From Kluyvera genomosp. 1 (GTDB lineage Bacteria > Pseudomonadota > Gammaproteobacteria > Enterobacterales > Enterobacteriaceae), in contig NZ_LGHZ01000026.1 of assembly GCF_001266615.1 (NCBI RefSeq), forward strand, positions 1 to 42,023: a stretch of 42,023 nucleotides of DNA. Reading direction: 5' to 3'. The translations under genes and the position numbers were made by a program. The notes beneath the pieces are model-generated. The model was not told the origin of the DNA and did not search any database. It was given only the letters and a program-made list of their open reading frames with translations. Of the stretch, positions 1 to 10,214 are shown piece by piece. The stretch's first letter is position 1, and every line of letters begins with the position of its first letter.

Positions 1-9
1 AAGAGACAG
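1..9. other. Sequencing adaptor remnant (Tn5 mosaic end, 9 of 19 bases)
   Basis: The first nine bases, AAGAGACAG, equal the 3' end of the 19-bp Tn5/Nextera mosaic end AGATGTGTATAAGAGACAG. A nine-base match alone could be chance, but the complete mosaic end closes the other end of the window in the matching outward orientation. These bases should not be translated as part of the first gene. Confidence 0.85.
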
Positions 10-370
10 TCTTAGGGGTGAGCATTAAAGCCGCAATGCGATTGTCATCAGTAATATTTAGCGCCAGCTTTTCGGCAGTGTAGCTGCCGCGATCTTCACT
101 GGCGATTTTCCGCGCATCAAACGGTTTGTGAGCATCCGGCGTCAACAGCGACTGGCGTAGCTGCTGACGAGCGTGCTCCTGCCAGCCTTTGAAATCAGAA
201 TAGTGCCCGGATAGCCAGGAGTCGGGGTAAGTCATTTGGCTTTTCATCTGTTGCCAACTCGCCGGGAGATTACCTTCCACCACGCCCTGATGCTGCCAGC
301 TGTCGGCGGCGTAACTGTATGAGGCGGCTACCATTGCTAACATAAATAATATTTTACCGTTGCCACGCAT
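10..370 (-). CDS. Putative exported alpha/beta hydrolase (esterase/dienelactone hydrolase-like), N-terminal part only
   Basis: An open minus-strand frame starts with ATG at 370 after a good ribosome binding site (AAGGGG, 6 nt upstream) and runs off the contig end, so only about 120 residues are present. The protein opens with a Lys/Arg n-region and hydrophobic core ending in SYSYAADSW, a likely signal peptide cleaved after residue 21. The visible mature part is rich in Trp, Gln and His and leads into a beta-strand region (KLALNITDDNRIAALMLTPK). That resembles the segment just before the hydrolase core in secreted acetyl-xylan-esterase/dienelactone-hydrolase-like proteins. The catalytic triad would lie in the missing part, so the function is inference. 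It follows yceF on the same strand with a 143-bp gap containing a hairpin. In E. coli K-12 this side of yceF holds rluC, so this is a local difference. Confidence 0.5.
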
Positions 371-478
371 TCTCACCCCTTAAATTAAAACAATGTTTCA
401 ATATGGATTGAGGAATTTTAGCGGCGACGAAAAAATAAACTGTGATCGCGGAAGGAATAAGCAATATGTTTGAGGGTT

Positions 479-505
479 GCCTGACACCAGAGCGCTGTGT
501 CAGGC
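479..505 (-). terminator. Hairpin after yceF, possible terminator
   Basis: A perfect 9-bp inverted repeat (GCCTGACAC / GTGTCAGGC) with a 9-nt loop lies 9 bases beyond the yceF stop codon. There is no clean U-tract on the minus strand, so it may be a weak terminator or a mRNA 3' stabiliser between yceF and the hydrolase gene. Confidence 0.45.
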
Positions 506-513
506 AATAAAGA

Positions 514-1098
514 TTAATCCAGTAGCGGGTTACACTCCTCGCGGCGCAGCATTTTGCACAGCGCAATCAGGGGCAATCCAACCAACGTATTCGGATCGCG
601 CCCTTCAAGGCGGTCAAACAGCGCGATACCTAGCCCTTCGCTTTTAAAGCTGCCGGCACAGTTCAGTGGACTTTCCTTACGCAGATAAACGTTGATTTCG
701 TGCTCGCTCAGATGACGGAAATGAACATCAAAGGGCTCACATTCGGTTTGCAGCTGCCCATTAGCCGAATTATACAGCGCTAGCCCGGTATAAAAGGTCA
801 CCACATTGCCGCTGGCTTTTTTTAATTGCAGCCGCGCATTGTCTTCGGTGTGCGGTTTGCCGGTTATCTCGCCATCCAATACGCAAACTTGATCGGAGCC
901 AATAATCAGGTGGTTAGGGTAACGCGCGGCCAGCGCCTGAGCTTTGGCTTGGGCCAGGCGTAGCACCAGATTGCGCGGCGTTTCTCCCGGTAGCGCCAAT
1001 TCGTCAACTTCTGGCGCGGCGCATTCGAACGGCAGTCCCAGCTTCTCTAACAGCATTTTGCGGTAGGGGGAGGTGGAGGCAAGAATCAATTCAGGCAT
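514..1098 (-). CDS. yceF: Nucleotide pyrophosphatase YceF (Maf family, m7GTP-type)
   Basis: The 194-residue protein is a Maf-family nucleoside triphosphate pyrophosphatase of the YceF subgroup, which in E. coli prefers 7-methyl-GTP and is thought to keep modified nucleotides out of nucleic acids. Family signatures seen are the N-terminal [11 protein letters not shown] substrate loop (residues 4-14), the E-V-D-E segment near residue 30 and the SDQV motif carrying the catalytic Asp near residue 70. The length equals that of E. coli YceF. The start at 1098 is the first Met in frame and leaves 142 bp to the divergent yceD. Assignment is secure from sequence and from the yceF/yceD-rpmF-plsX neighbourhood. 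Confidence 0.95.
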   Translation of the reverse strand: MPELILASTSPYRKMLLEKLGLPFECAAPEVDELALPGETPRNLVLRLAQAKAQALAARYPNHLIIGSDQVCVLDGEITGKPHTEDNARLQLKKASGNVVTFYTGLALYNSANGQLQTECEPFDVHFRHLSEHEINVYLRKESPLNCAGSFKSEGLGIALFDRLEGRDPNTLVGLPLIALCKMLRREECNPLLD

Positions 1099-1203
1099 AA
1101 TTTTTCAAATAGAGTGTAGCGAATTAGATTCCGACATTTTAAACTATAGGCCGCAATGTGTGCGAATAAATGGCGAAAGGCAACCTGAGGCTGCCTTTTT
1201 CTT
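1099..1203 (+). ncRNA. Possible SraB (PsrD)-like small RNA locus in the yceF-yceD spacer
   Basis: In E. coli the yceF-yceD spacer encodes the stationary-phase small RNA SraB (PsrD). The equivalent spacer here ends in an intrinsic-terminator-like hairpin (1176-1203) that no protein gene on the plus strand explains, which fits the 3' end of a small RNA. I could not align it to SraB, and the 5' end is unknown and may lie within yceF. The call is positional. Confidence 0.3.
1176..1203 (+). terminator. Intrinsic-terminator-like hairpin upstream of the yceD promoter
   Basis: AAAGGCA and TGCCTTT form a 7-bp stem with a 9-nt loop, and the right arm runs into TTTTTCTTT. The structure lies just before the -35 box of the yceD promoter, so it would end any plus-strand transcript arriving from the spacer, such as a small RNA. 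Confidence 0.5.
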
Positions 1204-1231
1204 TGACTCTATGACGCTACAAAGTTAATAT
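1203..1231 (+). promoter_or_regulatory. Sigma-70 promoter of yceD-rpmF
   Basis: TTGACT (1203-1208) and TAATAT (1226-1231) are spaced by exactly 17 bp, a near-consensus sigma-70 promoter. The predicted start of transcription falls near 1238, only about 3 bases before the yceD ATG, so the transcript would be leaderless or almost so. Confidence 0.7.
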
Positions 1232-1240
1232 GCGCGCCCT

Positions 1241-1762
1241 ATGCAAAACGTAAAATTACCCCTGACTCTCGATCCGGTTCGTACGGCTCAAAAACGCCTT
1301 GATTATGCAGGTATCTATACCCGCGATCAGGTGGAGCGCGTCGCCGCGTCCGTAGTCAGTGTGGATACTGATGTGGAATGCGAGATCTCCTTCGCCATCG
1401 ACAACCAACGTCTCGCGGTGATTACCGGTGATGCGAAGGTGACGGTGTCGCTGGAATGTCAGCGTTGTGGCAAATCGTTTACCCATCATGTTCACACAAC
1501 GTATTGTTTCAGTCCGGTCAAGAATGATGACCAGGTTGAAGCACTCCCGGAAGCGTATGAGCCGATTGAGGTTAACGAATTCGGTGAAATCGATCTGCAG
1601 GCGTTGGTCGAAGATGAAATCATCCTCGCCTTGCCGGTAGTTCCGGTGCATGATTCTGAACACTGTGAAGTGTCCGAGGCGGACATGGTCTTTGGTGAAT
1701 TGCCTGAAGAGGCACAGAAGCCAAATCCATTTGCCGTATTAGCCAGCTTAAAGCAAAAGTAA
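1241..1762 (+). CDS. yceD: YceD, DUF177-family 23S rRNA accumulation protein
   Basis: The 173-residue acidic protein belongs to the YceD/DUF177 family, conserved in bacteria and plants and implicated in accumulation of 23S rRNA. The diagnostic C-x-x-C pair is in [10 protein letters not shown] (about residues 73-82), followed by a long acidic C-terminal half ([20 protein letters not shown], then [16 protein letters not shown]) and the conserved tail [12 protein letters not shown]. Length matches E. coli YceD. It is co-transcribed with rpmF, 16 bp downstream. There is no Shine-Dalgarno sequence before the ATG, which fits the predicted leaderless transcript. The biochemical activity of the family is not settled. 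Confidence 0.95.
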   Translation: MQNVKLPLTLDPVRTAQKRLDYAGIYTRDQVERVAASVVSVDTDVECEISFAIDNQRLAVITGDAKVTVSLECQRCGKSFTHHVHTTYCFSPVKNDDQVEALPEAYEPIEVNEFGEIDLQALVEDEIILALPVVPVHDSEHCEVSEADMVFGELPEEAQKPNPFAVLASLKQK

Positions 1763-1766
1763 TTGA

Positions 1767-1949
<183 letters not shown>

Positions 1950-2022
1950 TCACGCGATGCTCGAGGTTTTCGCATTCGTGTGAAGACCAAAGAGTTAAAG
2001 CGTGGTGAAGCTTAGTGAGGAA

Positions 2023-2044
2023 TTTCCCCGGGTAACTGGGGAAA
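2023..2044 (+). other. Stem-loop in the rpmF-plsX spacer
   Basis: TTTCCCC and GGGGAAA form a 7-bp stem around an 8-nt loop, ending 25 bases before the plsX start. No U-tract follows, so it is not a classic terminator. It may set plsX translation or mRNA processing. Confidence 0.5.
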
Positions 2045-2069
2045 CACCAAACCGAGCGGCGACGATACC

Positions 2070-3128
2070 TTGACACGTCTAACCCTGGCGTTAGATGTCA
2101 TGGGGGGCGATTTTGGCCCTTCTGTGACAGTGCCTGCAGCATTGCAGGCACTGGATTCTAATTCGCAACTCTCACTTCTTTTAGTCGGCAATCCCGACGA
2201 CATTACGCCATTACTCGCCAAAGCTGACTTTGAACAACGTTCGCGTTTGCAGATAATCCCTGCCCAGTCGGTTATTGCCAGTGATGAACGGCCCTCGCAC
2301 GCTATTCGCCATAGTCGCGGAAGCTCGATGCGTGTGGCGCTAGAGATGGTAAAAGAAGGGCGGGCTGAGGCCTGCGTCAGCGCAGGAAATACCGGTGCGC
2401 TGATGGGGTTGGCAAAATTATTGCTCAAACCGATAACCGGGATTGAGCGTCCTGCGCTGGTGACGGTGTTACCGCATCAGCAAAAGGGCAAAACGGTCGT
2501 GCTCGATCTGGGCGCTAACGTGGATTGTGACAGTACCATGCTGGTGCAGTTTGCCGTCATGGGGTCGGTGATGGCAGAAGACGTGTTGGGGATTGCAAAC
2601 CCGCGCGTGGCGCTGCTCAACATCGGCGAAGAAGAGATTAAGGGGCACGATAGTATTCGTGATGCCTCATTAGTGTTAAAAACAATCTCCTCCCTCAACT
2701 ATATCGGCTATCTTGAAGCCAATGAACTGTTGACGGGTAAAACCGATGTTCTGGTTTGCGATGGCTTTACAGGTAACGTCACCTTAAAGACGATGGAAGG
2801 GGTTGTCAGAGTCTTCCTCTCGCTGCTGAAATCGCAGAGCGAGGGTAAAAAACGGTCGTGGTGGCTGATTTTATTAAAGCGTTGGTTACAAAAAAGCCTA
2901 ACAAGGCGATTCAGTCACCTCAACCCCGACCAGTATAATGGCGCCTGTCTGTTAGGATTGCGCGGTACGGTGATTAAGAGTCATGGTGCAGCCAATCAGC
3001 GAGCGTTCGCGATCGCGATTGAACAGGCAGTGCAGGCAGTGCAGCGACAAGTTCCACAGAGAATTGCCGCTCGCCTGGAATCCGTATACCCCGCAGGATT
3101 TGACGCACATGAAGTCGGCAAGTCATAA
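2070..3128 (+). CDS. plsX: Phosphate acyltransferase PlsX
   Basis: The 352-residue protein is PlsX, which converts acyl-ACP and phosphate to acyl-phosphate, the acyl donor route into phosphatidic acid. The hallmark N-terminus [20 protein letters not shown], the [16 protein letters not shown] segment, VLDLGANVD and the [16 protein letters not shown] region are all present. The start is a TTG: the protein aligns from [13 protein letters not shown] as in E. coli, and the next Met is inside the conserved LDVMGGD motif. A weak GAGCGG lies 10 bases upstream, consistent with low translation. The C-terminal tail ([11 protein letters not shown]) is a few residues shorter than that of E. coli. It is followed after 59 bp by fabH. 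Confidence 0.96.
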   Translation: MTRLTLALDVMGGDFGPSVTVPAALQALDSNSQLSLLLVGNPDDITPLLAKADFEQRSRLQIIPAQSVIASDERPSHAIRHSRGSSMRVALEMVKEGRAEACVSAGNTGALMGLAKLLLKPITGIERPALVTVLPHQQKGKTVVLDLGANVDCDSTMLVQFAVMGSVMAEDVLGIANPRVALLNIGEEEIKGHDSIRDASLVLKTISSLNYIGYLEANELLTGKTDVLVCDGFTGNVTLKTMEGVVRVFLSLLKSQSEGKKRSWWLILLKRWLQKSLTRRFSHLNPDQYNGACLLGLRGTVIKSHGAANQRAFAIAIEQAVQAVQRQVPQRIAARLESVYPAGFDAHEVGKS

Positions 3129-3187
3129 AGCCAGCTTCGCAGCGGTCGAGTAGTGCGGCTATATTAGCGAAAAGTGACTGAGCGTAC

Positions 3188-4141
3188 ATGCATACGAAGA
3201 TTATTGGTACCGGCAGCTATCTGCCTGAGCAGGTGCGGACTAACGCCGATCTGGAAAAAATGGTTGATACCTCTGACGAGTGGATTGTCTCCCGTACAGG
3301 TATCCGCGAGCGTCGTATCGCAGGCCCTAATGAAACCGTGTCTACGCTGGGTTACGAAGCCGCTAAGCGTGCTTTGGACATGGCCGGCATCGAAGCCAGC
3401 GAGCTGGGGCTTATTGTGGTGGCAACGACCTCGGCGACCCATGCGTTTCCAAGCGCGGCCTGCCAGATTCAGGACATGCTGGGCGTAAAAGGCGCGCCGG
3501 CGTTTGACATCGCCGCTGCGTGCGCCGGTTTTACCTATGCGCTGAGCGTTGCTGACCAGTATGTGAAATCTGGCGCGGTGAAATATGCGCTGGTCATTGG
3601 TGCTGATACGTTGGCACGTACCTGCGATCCTACCGACCGCGGCACGATCATTATTTTCGGCGACGGCGCGGGTGCCGTCGTTCTTGGCGCATCAGAAGAG
3701 CAGGGGATTATCTCTACTCATCTGCACGCTGATGGTAGCTATGGCAAACTGCTGACGCTGCCTAATGCCGATCGTGTTAATCCGGACAATTCCATCTATC
3801 TGACGATGGCCGGTAACGAAGTCTTTAAAGTAGCGGTCACTGAACTGGCGCACATCGTTGATGAAACGCTGGCGGCTAACAATATGGACCGCTCTGAACT
3901 GGACTGGCTGGTGCCACACCAAGCGAACTTACGTATTATCAGCGCGACGGCGAAGAAACTCGGTATGTCGATGGACAACGTGGTGGTGACGCTCGATCGT
4001 CACGGCAACACCTCGGCTGCTTCCGTACCGTGCGCCTTTGACGAAGCCGTCCGCGATGGCCGCATCAAGCGCGGTCAGCTGGTGCTGCTGGAAGCCTTCG
4101 GTGGTGGTTTCACCTGGGGCTCTGCGCTGGTTCGTTTCTAA
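3188..4141 (+). CDS. fabH: Beta-ketoacyl-ACP synthase III (KAS III)
   Basis: The 317-residue FabH condenses acetyl-CoA with malonyl-ACP, the first elongation step of type II fatty acid synthesis in the cytoplasm. The catalytic triad is intact: Cys112 in DIAAACAGF, His244 in VPHQANLRI and Asn274 in RHGNTSAAS. The C-terminal [13 protein letters not shown] glycine loop is present. Length equals the E. coli enzyme. It begins the fabH-fabD-fabG run, with fabD 16 bp downstream. No frameshift or unusual residue was seen. Confidence 0.98.
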   Translation: MHTKIIGTGSYLPEQVRTNADLEKMVDTSDEWIVSRTGIRERRIAGPNETVSTLGYEAAKRALDMAGIEASELGLIVVATTSATHAFPSAACQIQDMLGVKGAPAFDIAAACAGFTYALSVADQYVKSGAVKYALVIGADTLARTCDPTDRGTIIIFGDGAGAVVLGASEEQGIISTHLHADGSYGKLLTLPNADRVNPDNSIYLTMAGNEVFKVAVTELAHIVDETLAANNMDRSELDWLVPHQANLRIISATAKKLGMSMDNVVVTLDRHGNTSAASVPCAFDEAVRDGRIKRGQLVLLEAFGGGFTWGSALVRF

Positions 4142-4157
4142 GTACAAGGATAAAAAA

Positions 4158-5087
4158 ATGACGCAATTCGCTTTTGTGTTCCCGGGACAGGGTTCTCAAG
4201 CGGTAGGCATGTTGTCTGAACTGGCAGCGACCTACCCGGTTATTGAAGAAACTTTTCATGAAGCTTCTGCGGCTCTGGGCTACGATCTTTGGGCGCTGAC
4301 CCAGCAGGGTCCGGCTGAAGAACTGAACAAAACCTGGCAGACTCAGCCGGCGCTGCTGACGGCTTCCGTTGCGCTGTTCCGTCTGTGGCAGCAGCAGGGT
4401 GGCAAAGCGCCTGCGCTGCTGGCAGGCCATAGCCTTGGCGAATACTCTGCGCTGGTTTGCGCGGGCGTGATCCCATTCGCTGATGCGGTTTGTCTGGTTG
4501 AAATGCGTGGCAAATTCATGCAGGAAGCGGTTCCAGAAGGCACCGGCGGTATGTCAGCTATCATCGGTCTTGACGATGCCTCTATCGCCAAAGCCTGTGA
4601 AGAATCTGCCGAAGGGCAGGTTGTTTCCCCAGTCAACTTCAACTCCCCAGGCCAGGTGGTTATTGCCGGCCACAAAGAGGCGGTTGAACGTGCGGGCGCT
4701 GCTTGTAAAGCTGCGGGCGCGAAACGCGCACTGCCTCTGCCGGTCAGCGTGCCATCCCACTGCGCGCTGATGAAGCCTGCGGCGGAGAAACTGGCGGTTG
4801 AACTGCAGAAAATCACCTTTAGCGCGCCGACGATTCCGGTTGTGAATAACGTCGATGTGAAGAGCGAAACCGACGCCGACGCGATTCGCGATGCGCTGGT
4901 TCGTCAGTTGTACAGCCCCGTTCAGTGGACCAAAACCGTTGAGTTTATGGCATCCCAGGGCGTAGAGCACTTGTATGAAGTGGGGCCAGGTAAAGTTCTG
5001 ACCGGTCTGACGAAACGTATTGTAGATACCCTGACAGCATCGGCGATTAACGAGCCGGCTGCGCTGTCAGCGGCACTTGCGCAATAA
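4158..5087 (+). CDS. fabD: Malonyl-CoA:ACP transacylase
   Basis: The 309-residue FabD moves malonyl groups from CoA to acyl carrier protein, supplying the extender for every elongation cycle. The nucleophile motif GHSLGEYSAL places Ser92, and the partner His201 is in SVPSHCALMKP. The oxyanion loop FPGQGSQ is at residues 8-14. I start at 4158 (MTQFAFVFPGQGSQ), which has AAGGATAAA upstream and gives the usual family length. An in-frame upstream extension overlapping fabH would be non-homologous. fabG follows after 11 bp. Confidence 0.98.
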   Translation: MTQFAFVFPGQGSQAVGMLSELAATYPVIEETFHEASAALGYDLWALTQQGPAEELNKTWQTQPALLTASVALFRLWQQQGGKAPALLAGHSLGEYSALVCAGVIPFADAVCLVEMRGKFMQEAVPEGTGGMSAIIGLDDASIAKACEESAEGQVVSPVNFNSPGQVVIAGHKEAVERAGAACKAAGAKRALPLPVSVPSHCALMKPAAEKLAVELQKITFSAPTIPVVNNVDVKSETDADAIRDALVRQLYSPVQWTKTVEFMASQGVEHLYEVGPGKVLTGLTKRIVDTLTASAINEPAALSAALAQ

Positions 5088-5098
5088 AAGAGGAAAGC

Positions 5099-5833
5099 AT
5101 GAGCTTCGAAGGAAAAATTGCCCTGGTAACAGGTGCAAGCCGCGGTATTGGCCGCGCAATCGCTGAAACTCTCGCCGCACGCGGCGCAAAAGTTATCGGT
5201 ACTGCGACCAGCGAAAGCGGTGCGCAGGCGATTAGCGACTATCTGGGTGCGAACGGTAAAGGTCTGATGTTGAATGTGACCGACCCGGCATCTATTGAAA
5301 CTGTTCTGGAAAAAATTCGTGCGGAATTTGGCGAAGTCGACATTCTGGTCAATAATGCCGGGATTACTCGTGATAACCTGTTAATGCGCATGAAAGATGA
5401 TGAGTGGAACGATATCATCGAAACCAACCTGTCATCTGTTTTCCGTCTGTCAAAAGCGGTAATGCGCGCTATGATGAAAAAGCGTCATGGGCGTATTATC
5501 ACTGTCGGTTCTGTGGTTGGTACCATGGGAAATGCGGGTCAGGCTAACTACGCTGCGGCGAAAGCGGGTCTGATCGGCTTCAGTAAATCTCTGGCGCGTG
5601 AAATTGCGTCACGCGGTATTACTGTAAACGTTGTTGCTCCGGGCTTTATTGAAACGGACATGACGCGTGCGCTGACTGATGAGCAGCGTGCGGGTACTCT
5701 GGCGGCTGTGCCAGCGGGGCGCCTCGGCTCTCCAAATGAAATCGCTAACGCGGTTGCATTTTTGGCCTCCGACGAAGCAAGTTACATCACTGGTGAAACG
5801 TTGCACGTTAACGGCGGGATGTATATGGTCTGA
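5099..5833 (+). CDS. fabG: 3-oxoacyl-ACP reductase
   Basis: The 244-residue FabG is a short-chain dehydrogenase that reduces 3-oxoacyl-ACP with NADPH. It has the Rossmann TGASRGIG motif (residues 11-18), NNAG at 85-88 and the Ser138-Tyr151-Lys155 catalytic set (YAAAK). The C-terminus ETLHVNGGMYMV is typical and shapes the tetramer interface. The start has AGAGGAAAGC upstream and lies 11 bp after fabD, so translation is probably coupled. The 209-bp gap to acpP holds a separate promoter. Confidence 0.98.
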   Translation: MSFEGKIALVTGASRGIGRAIAETLAARGAKVIGTATSESGAQAISDYLGANGKGLMLNVTDPASIETVLEKIRAEFGEVDILVNNAGITRDNLLMRMKDDEWNDIIETNLSSVFRLSKAVMRAMMKKRHGRIITVGSVVGTMGNAGQANYAAAKAGLIGFSKSLAREIASRGITVNVVAPGFIETDMTRALTDEQRAGTLAAVPAGRLGSPNEIANAVAFLASDEASYITGETLHVNGGMYMV

Positions 5834-5969
5834 CCGTGTTTTGCACAAAGTGCTCAGACAACGGGCAATCTACGTATGTCTGAGTATGATTAGTGCAAAA
5901 TGATTTGCGTTATGAGGGCAAACACCCGCAAAATAGCGTAAAATCGTGGTATGACCTGCCGGGATTTAG

Positions 5970-5997
5970 TTGCAAATTTTTCAACATTTTATACACT
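5970..5997 (+). promoter_or_regulatory. acpP promoter
   Basis: TTGCAA (5970-5975) and TACACT (5992-5997) are spaced by 16 bp in an AT-rich stretch. The expected start of transcription is near 6004, giving a leader of about 40 nt that contains a small TCGC-GAAA-GCGA hairpin (6008-6019). A strong separate promoter fits the need for far more ACP than FabG. Confidence 0.6.
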
Positions 5998-6042
5998 ACG
6001 AAAACCATCGCGAAAGCGAGTTTTGATAGGAAATTTAAGAGT

Positions 6043-6279
6043 ATGAGCACTATCGAAGAACGCGTTAAGAAAATCATCGGCGAACAGCTGGGCGTTAAGC
6101 AGGAAGAAGTGACCAACAATGCTTCCTTCGTTGAAGACCTGGGCGCAGATTCTCTTGACACCGTTGAGCTGGTAATGGCTCTGGAAGAAGAGTTTGATAC
6201 TGAGATTCCGGACGAAGAAGCTGAGAAAATTACTACTGTTCAGGCTGCCATTGATTACATCAACGGTCACCAGGCGTAA
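6043..6279 (+). CDS. acpP: Acyl carrier protein
   Basis: The 78-residue acidic protein is ACP, carrier of growing acyl chains on a 4'-phosphopantetheine arm. The attachment site is Ser37 counting Met (Ser36 in the mature protein) in [12 protein letters not shown]. Helix II, the recognition helix, is fully conserved. An in-frame upstream extension exists, but the ATG at 6043 gives the exact family length and has a purine-rich GATAGGAAATTTAAGAGT leader. An intrinsic terminator follows directly. Its product is used by fabH, fabD, fabG, fabF, plsX and (elsewhere) many other enzymes. Confidence 0.99.
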
Positions 6280-6290
6280 GTGAACATCTC

Positions 6291-7609
<1,319 letters not shown>

Positions 7610-7653
7610 GCCTGATTATCTGACGGCATTTTCGCTGGCAGATAACGAATATT

Positions 7654-7679
7654 AAGGCCCGCTTGTCGGGCCTTTTTTT
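7654..7679 (+). terminator. Intrinsic terminator after fabF
   Basis: AAGGCCCG and CGGGCCTT form an 8-bp stem with a 5-nt loop, followed by an unbroken T run, a textbook rho-independent terminator that closes the fatty acid synthesis block. Confidence 0.92.
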
Positions 7680-7749
7680 ATTCGGCTTTCTCTGCTTGTT
7701 CAACGTCTTCCGACTTGCGAAACTACCCGACCATCGATAAGGAGCCGCT

Positions 7750-8559
7750 ATGTTCTTAATTAATGGCCTCGAACAAAATACCCTGGCGGTCAATGATCGT
7801 GCCACGCAGTTTGGTGACGGTAGCTTTACCACGGCGCGCATCGTTGAGGGGAGGGTACAGCTGCTAAACGCCCATATTGAACGTTTACAGCAAGCCTGCG
7901 AACGCCTCTCCATTCGCTTTAGCGACTGGTCTGTTCTGGCCCAGGAAATGTCGACGCTGGCCGTGAAGCAAGCTAATGGCGTTCTTAAGGTGATTATCAG
8001 CCGCGGGCCGGGTGGCCGAGGCTACAGCGGCCGCACCTGTGATTCACCCACTCGTATACTTTCTACTTTCGCCGCGCCCGCCCACTATACTCAGTGGAAA
8101 CAACGCGGGGTAAATCTTGCGCTAAGCCCGGTGACGCTGGGGCGCAATCCGTATCTTGCTGGTATTAAGCATCTCAATCGTCTTGAGCAAGTGCTGATTC
8201 GTTCTCATCTTGAGCAGACGGACGCCGATGAGGCCCTTGTCCTTGACAGCGACGGGTGGCTTACGGAATGCTGTGCCGCTAATTTGTTCTGGCGCTGCGG
8301 GCAGAACGTCTATACGCCGCGGCTCGATAGCGCAGGGGTGAGCGGGATCATGCGTCAGTTTATTCTCACCTCGTTGGCACGCTCGCCGTATCGCGTTGTC
8401 GAAGTGAATGCCCGGCTTACAGAGATAAGTCAGGCCGATGAGGTTTTGATTTGCAACGCGCTGATGCCGGTGGTACCTGTTCAGCGCTACGCGGAGCAGC
8501 AGTGGCCTGACCGCGAACTCTACCAATTTTTAGCCCCACTTTGTGAGTTGCCTGATTAG
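7750..8559 (+). CDS. pabC: Aminodeoxychorismate lyase
   Basis: The 269-residue PabC is a fold-type IV pyridoxal-phosphate enzyme that splits 4-amino-4-deoxychorismate into p-aminobenzoate and pyruvate for folate synthesis. The PLP lysine is Lys140 in [12 protein letters not shown], and the phosphate-binding ECCAANLFW and GVSGIMRQ segments follow. The N-terminus FLINGLEQ is typical. A good ribosome binding site (ATAAGGAGCC) precedes the ATG. The mltG start is only 1 bp beyond the stop, so the two genes are one transcriptional unit. Confidence 0.96.
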   Translation: MFLINGLEQNTLAVNDRATQFGDGSFTTARIVEGRVQLLNAHIERLQQACERLSIRFSDWSVLAQEMSTLAVKQANGVLKVIISRGPGGRGYSGRTCDSPTRILSTFAAPAHYTQWKQRGVNLALSPVTLGRNPYLAGIKHLNRLEQVLIRSHLEQTDADEALVLDSDGWLTECCAANLFWRCGQNVYTPRLDSAGVSGIMRQFILTSLARSPYRVVEVNARLTEISQADEVLICNALMPVVPVQRYAEQQWPDRELYQFLAPLCELPD

Positions 8560-8560
8560 C

Positions 8561-9583
8561 ATGAAGAAAATGTTACGCTTTGTCCTGTTAGTAATCATCG
8601 TCCTCGGTATCGCTGCCGGCGCGGGTATGTGGAAAGTTCGCCAACTGGCGGACAGCGCGCTGCTGATTAAAGACGAAACCATCTTTACGCTGAAACCCGG
8701 CACAGGCCGTATGGCGCTCGGTGAACAGCTCTACGCAGAAAAAGTACTGAACCGCCCGCGCGTATTCCAGTGGCTGCTGCGCCTGGAGCCGGAGCTGTCG
8801 CACTTTAAGGCCGGCACCTATCGCTTAACGCCACAAATGACCGTTCGTGAAATGCTGCAACTGCTGGCAAGCGGCAAAGAAGCGCAGTTCCCGCTGCGTT
8901 TTGTTGAAGGGATGCGCCTGAGCGATTACCTCAAGCAGCTGCGCGAATCGCCATACATTAAACACACCTTGAGCGATGACCAATACGCAACGGTGGCGCA
9001 GGCGCTGAAGCTGGATAACCCAGAGTGGGTTGAAGGCTGGTTCTGGCCCGACACCTGGATGTACACCGCCAATACCAGCGACGTGGCGATCCTTAAACGC
9101 GCACACCAGAAGATGGTGACTCAGGTTGATAAAGTCTGGGAAGGGCGGGCGGATAATTTGCCTTACCATGATAAAAACCAGCTGGTCACCATGGCGTCGA
9201 TTATCGAGAAAGAGACGGCGGTAGCGGAAGAGCGCGATCGCGTCGCCTCGGTGTTTATTAACCGTCTGCGTATCGGCATGCGTCTGCAAACCGATCCGAC
9301 TGTTATCTACGGTATGGGCGAAAGCTACAATGGCAAACTCTCGCGTAAAGACCTTGAGACGCCAAGCGCGTATAATACCTACACCATTTCCGGCATGCCG
9401 CCGGGCGCCATTGCCAGTCCGGGGGAAGCATCACTGAATGCGGCCGCACATCCGGCAAAAACGCCGTACCTCTATTTTGTTGCGGACGGCAAAGGCGGAC
9501 ATACGTTCAATACCAATCTTGCAGGGCATAACCGGTCGGTGCAGGATTACCTGAAAGTGCTAAAGGATAAAAATGCGCAGTAA
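8561..9583 (+). CDS. mltG: Endolytic murein transglycosylase MltG
   Basis: The 340-residue inner-membrane lytic transglycosylase cuts nascent glycan strands and sets their length. One N-terminal membrane segment spans about residues 7-25 ([18 protein letters not shown]). A LysM-like region follows, then the YceG/MltG catalytic domain with Glu218 in ASIIEKETA and the conserved [11 protein letters not shown] and TPYNTY-like ([16 protein letters not shown]) segments. I use the ATG at 8561, which matches the E. coli length. An in-frame GTG further upstream would overlap pabC. It overlaps tmk by 11 bases. Confidence 0.95.
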   Translation: MKKMLRFVLLVIIVLGIAAGAGMWKVRQLADSALLIKDETIFTLKPGTGRMALGEQLYAEKVLNRPRVFQWLLRLEPELSHFKAGTYRLTPQMTVREMLQLLASGKEAQFPLRFVEGMRLSDYLKQLRESPYIKHTLSDDQYATVAQALKLDNPEWVEGWFWPDTWMYTANTSDVAILKRAHQKMVTQVDKVWEGRADNLPYHDKNQLVTMASIIEKETAVAEERDRVASVFINRLRIGMRLQTDPTVIYGMGESYNGKLSRKDLETPSAYNTYTISGMPPGAIASPGEASLNAAAHPAKTPYLYFVADGKGGHTFNTNLAGHNRSVQDYLKVLKDKNAQ

Positions 9584-10214
9584 TTACATCGTCATTGAAG
9601 GACTAGAAGGGGCGGGTAAAACCACCGCGCGGGATGTTGTCGTTGAAACGCTGCGTGAGCTTGGCGTGAACGATCTGCTGTTTACCCGTGAACCGGGCGG
9701 CACCGTGCTGGCAGAAAAACTGCGTAGCCTGGTGCTGGACATTAAGTCAGTCGGCGATGAAGTGATTACCGATAAAGCGGAAGTGCTGATGTTCTACGCG
9801 GCACGCGTACAGCTGGTCGATACCGTGATTAAACCGGCGCTGGCGAAAGGCCAGTGGGTTATCGGTGACCGCCATGACTTGTCGACGCAGGCCTATCAGG
9901 GTGGCGGACGTGGCATCGATCGCCAGATGCTGGCGACCCTGCGTGATGCCGTGCTGGGCGATTTCCGTCCCAATCTGACTATTTATCTCGACGTCACGCC
10001 GGAAGTTGGCCTCAAGCGCGCGCGTGCACGTGGCGATCTCGATCGCATCGAGCAAGAGTCGCTGAATTTCTTTAACCGCACGCGCGCACGTTATCTGGAG
10101 CTGGCGGCGGCTGATGACAGCATTATTACCGTCGATGCGACTCAGTCGTTGGAAAACGTGATGAGCGATATCCGCACCGCGGTGGCTGAGTGGGTTGCGG
10201 AGCAGCAGGCATGA
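9573..10214 (+). CDS. tmk: Thymidylate kinase
   Basis: The 213-residue enzyme phosphorylates dTMP to dTDP, an essential step in dTTP supply. The P-loop GLEGAGKTT (residues 10-18), the TREPGGT substrate loop, the [20 protein letters not shown]-flanking segment and the [21 protein letters not shown] lid are present. It overlaps mltG by 11 bases upstream and holB by 4 bases downstream (ATGA), so all three should be translationally coupled. Confidence 0.98.
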   Translation: MRSNYIVIEGLEGAGKTTARDVVVETLRELGVNDLLFTREPGGTVLAEKLRSLVLDIKSVGDEVITDKAEVLMFYAARVQLVDTVIKPALAKGQWVIGDRHDLSTQAYQGGGRGIDRQMLATLRDAVLGDFRPNLTIYLDVTPEVGLKRARARGDLDRIEQESLNFFNRTRARYLELAAADDSIITVDATQSLENVMSDIRTAVAEWVAEQQA

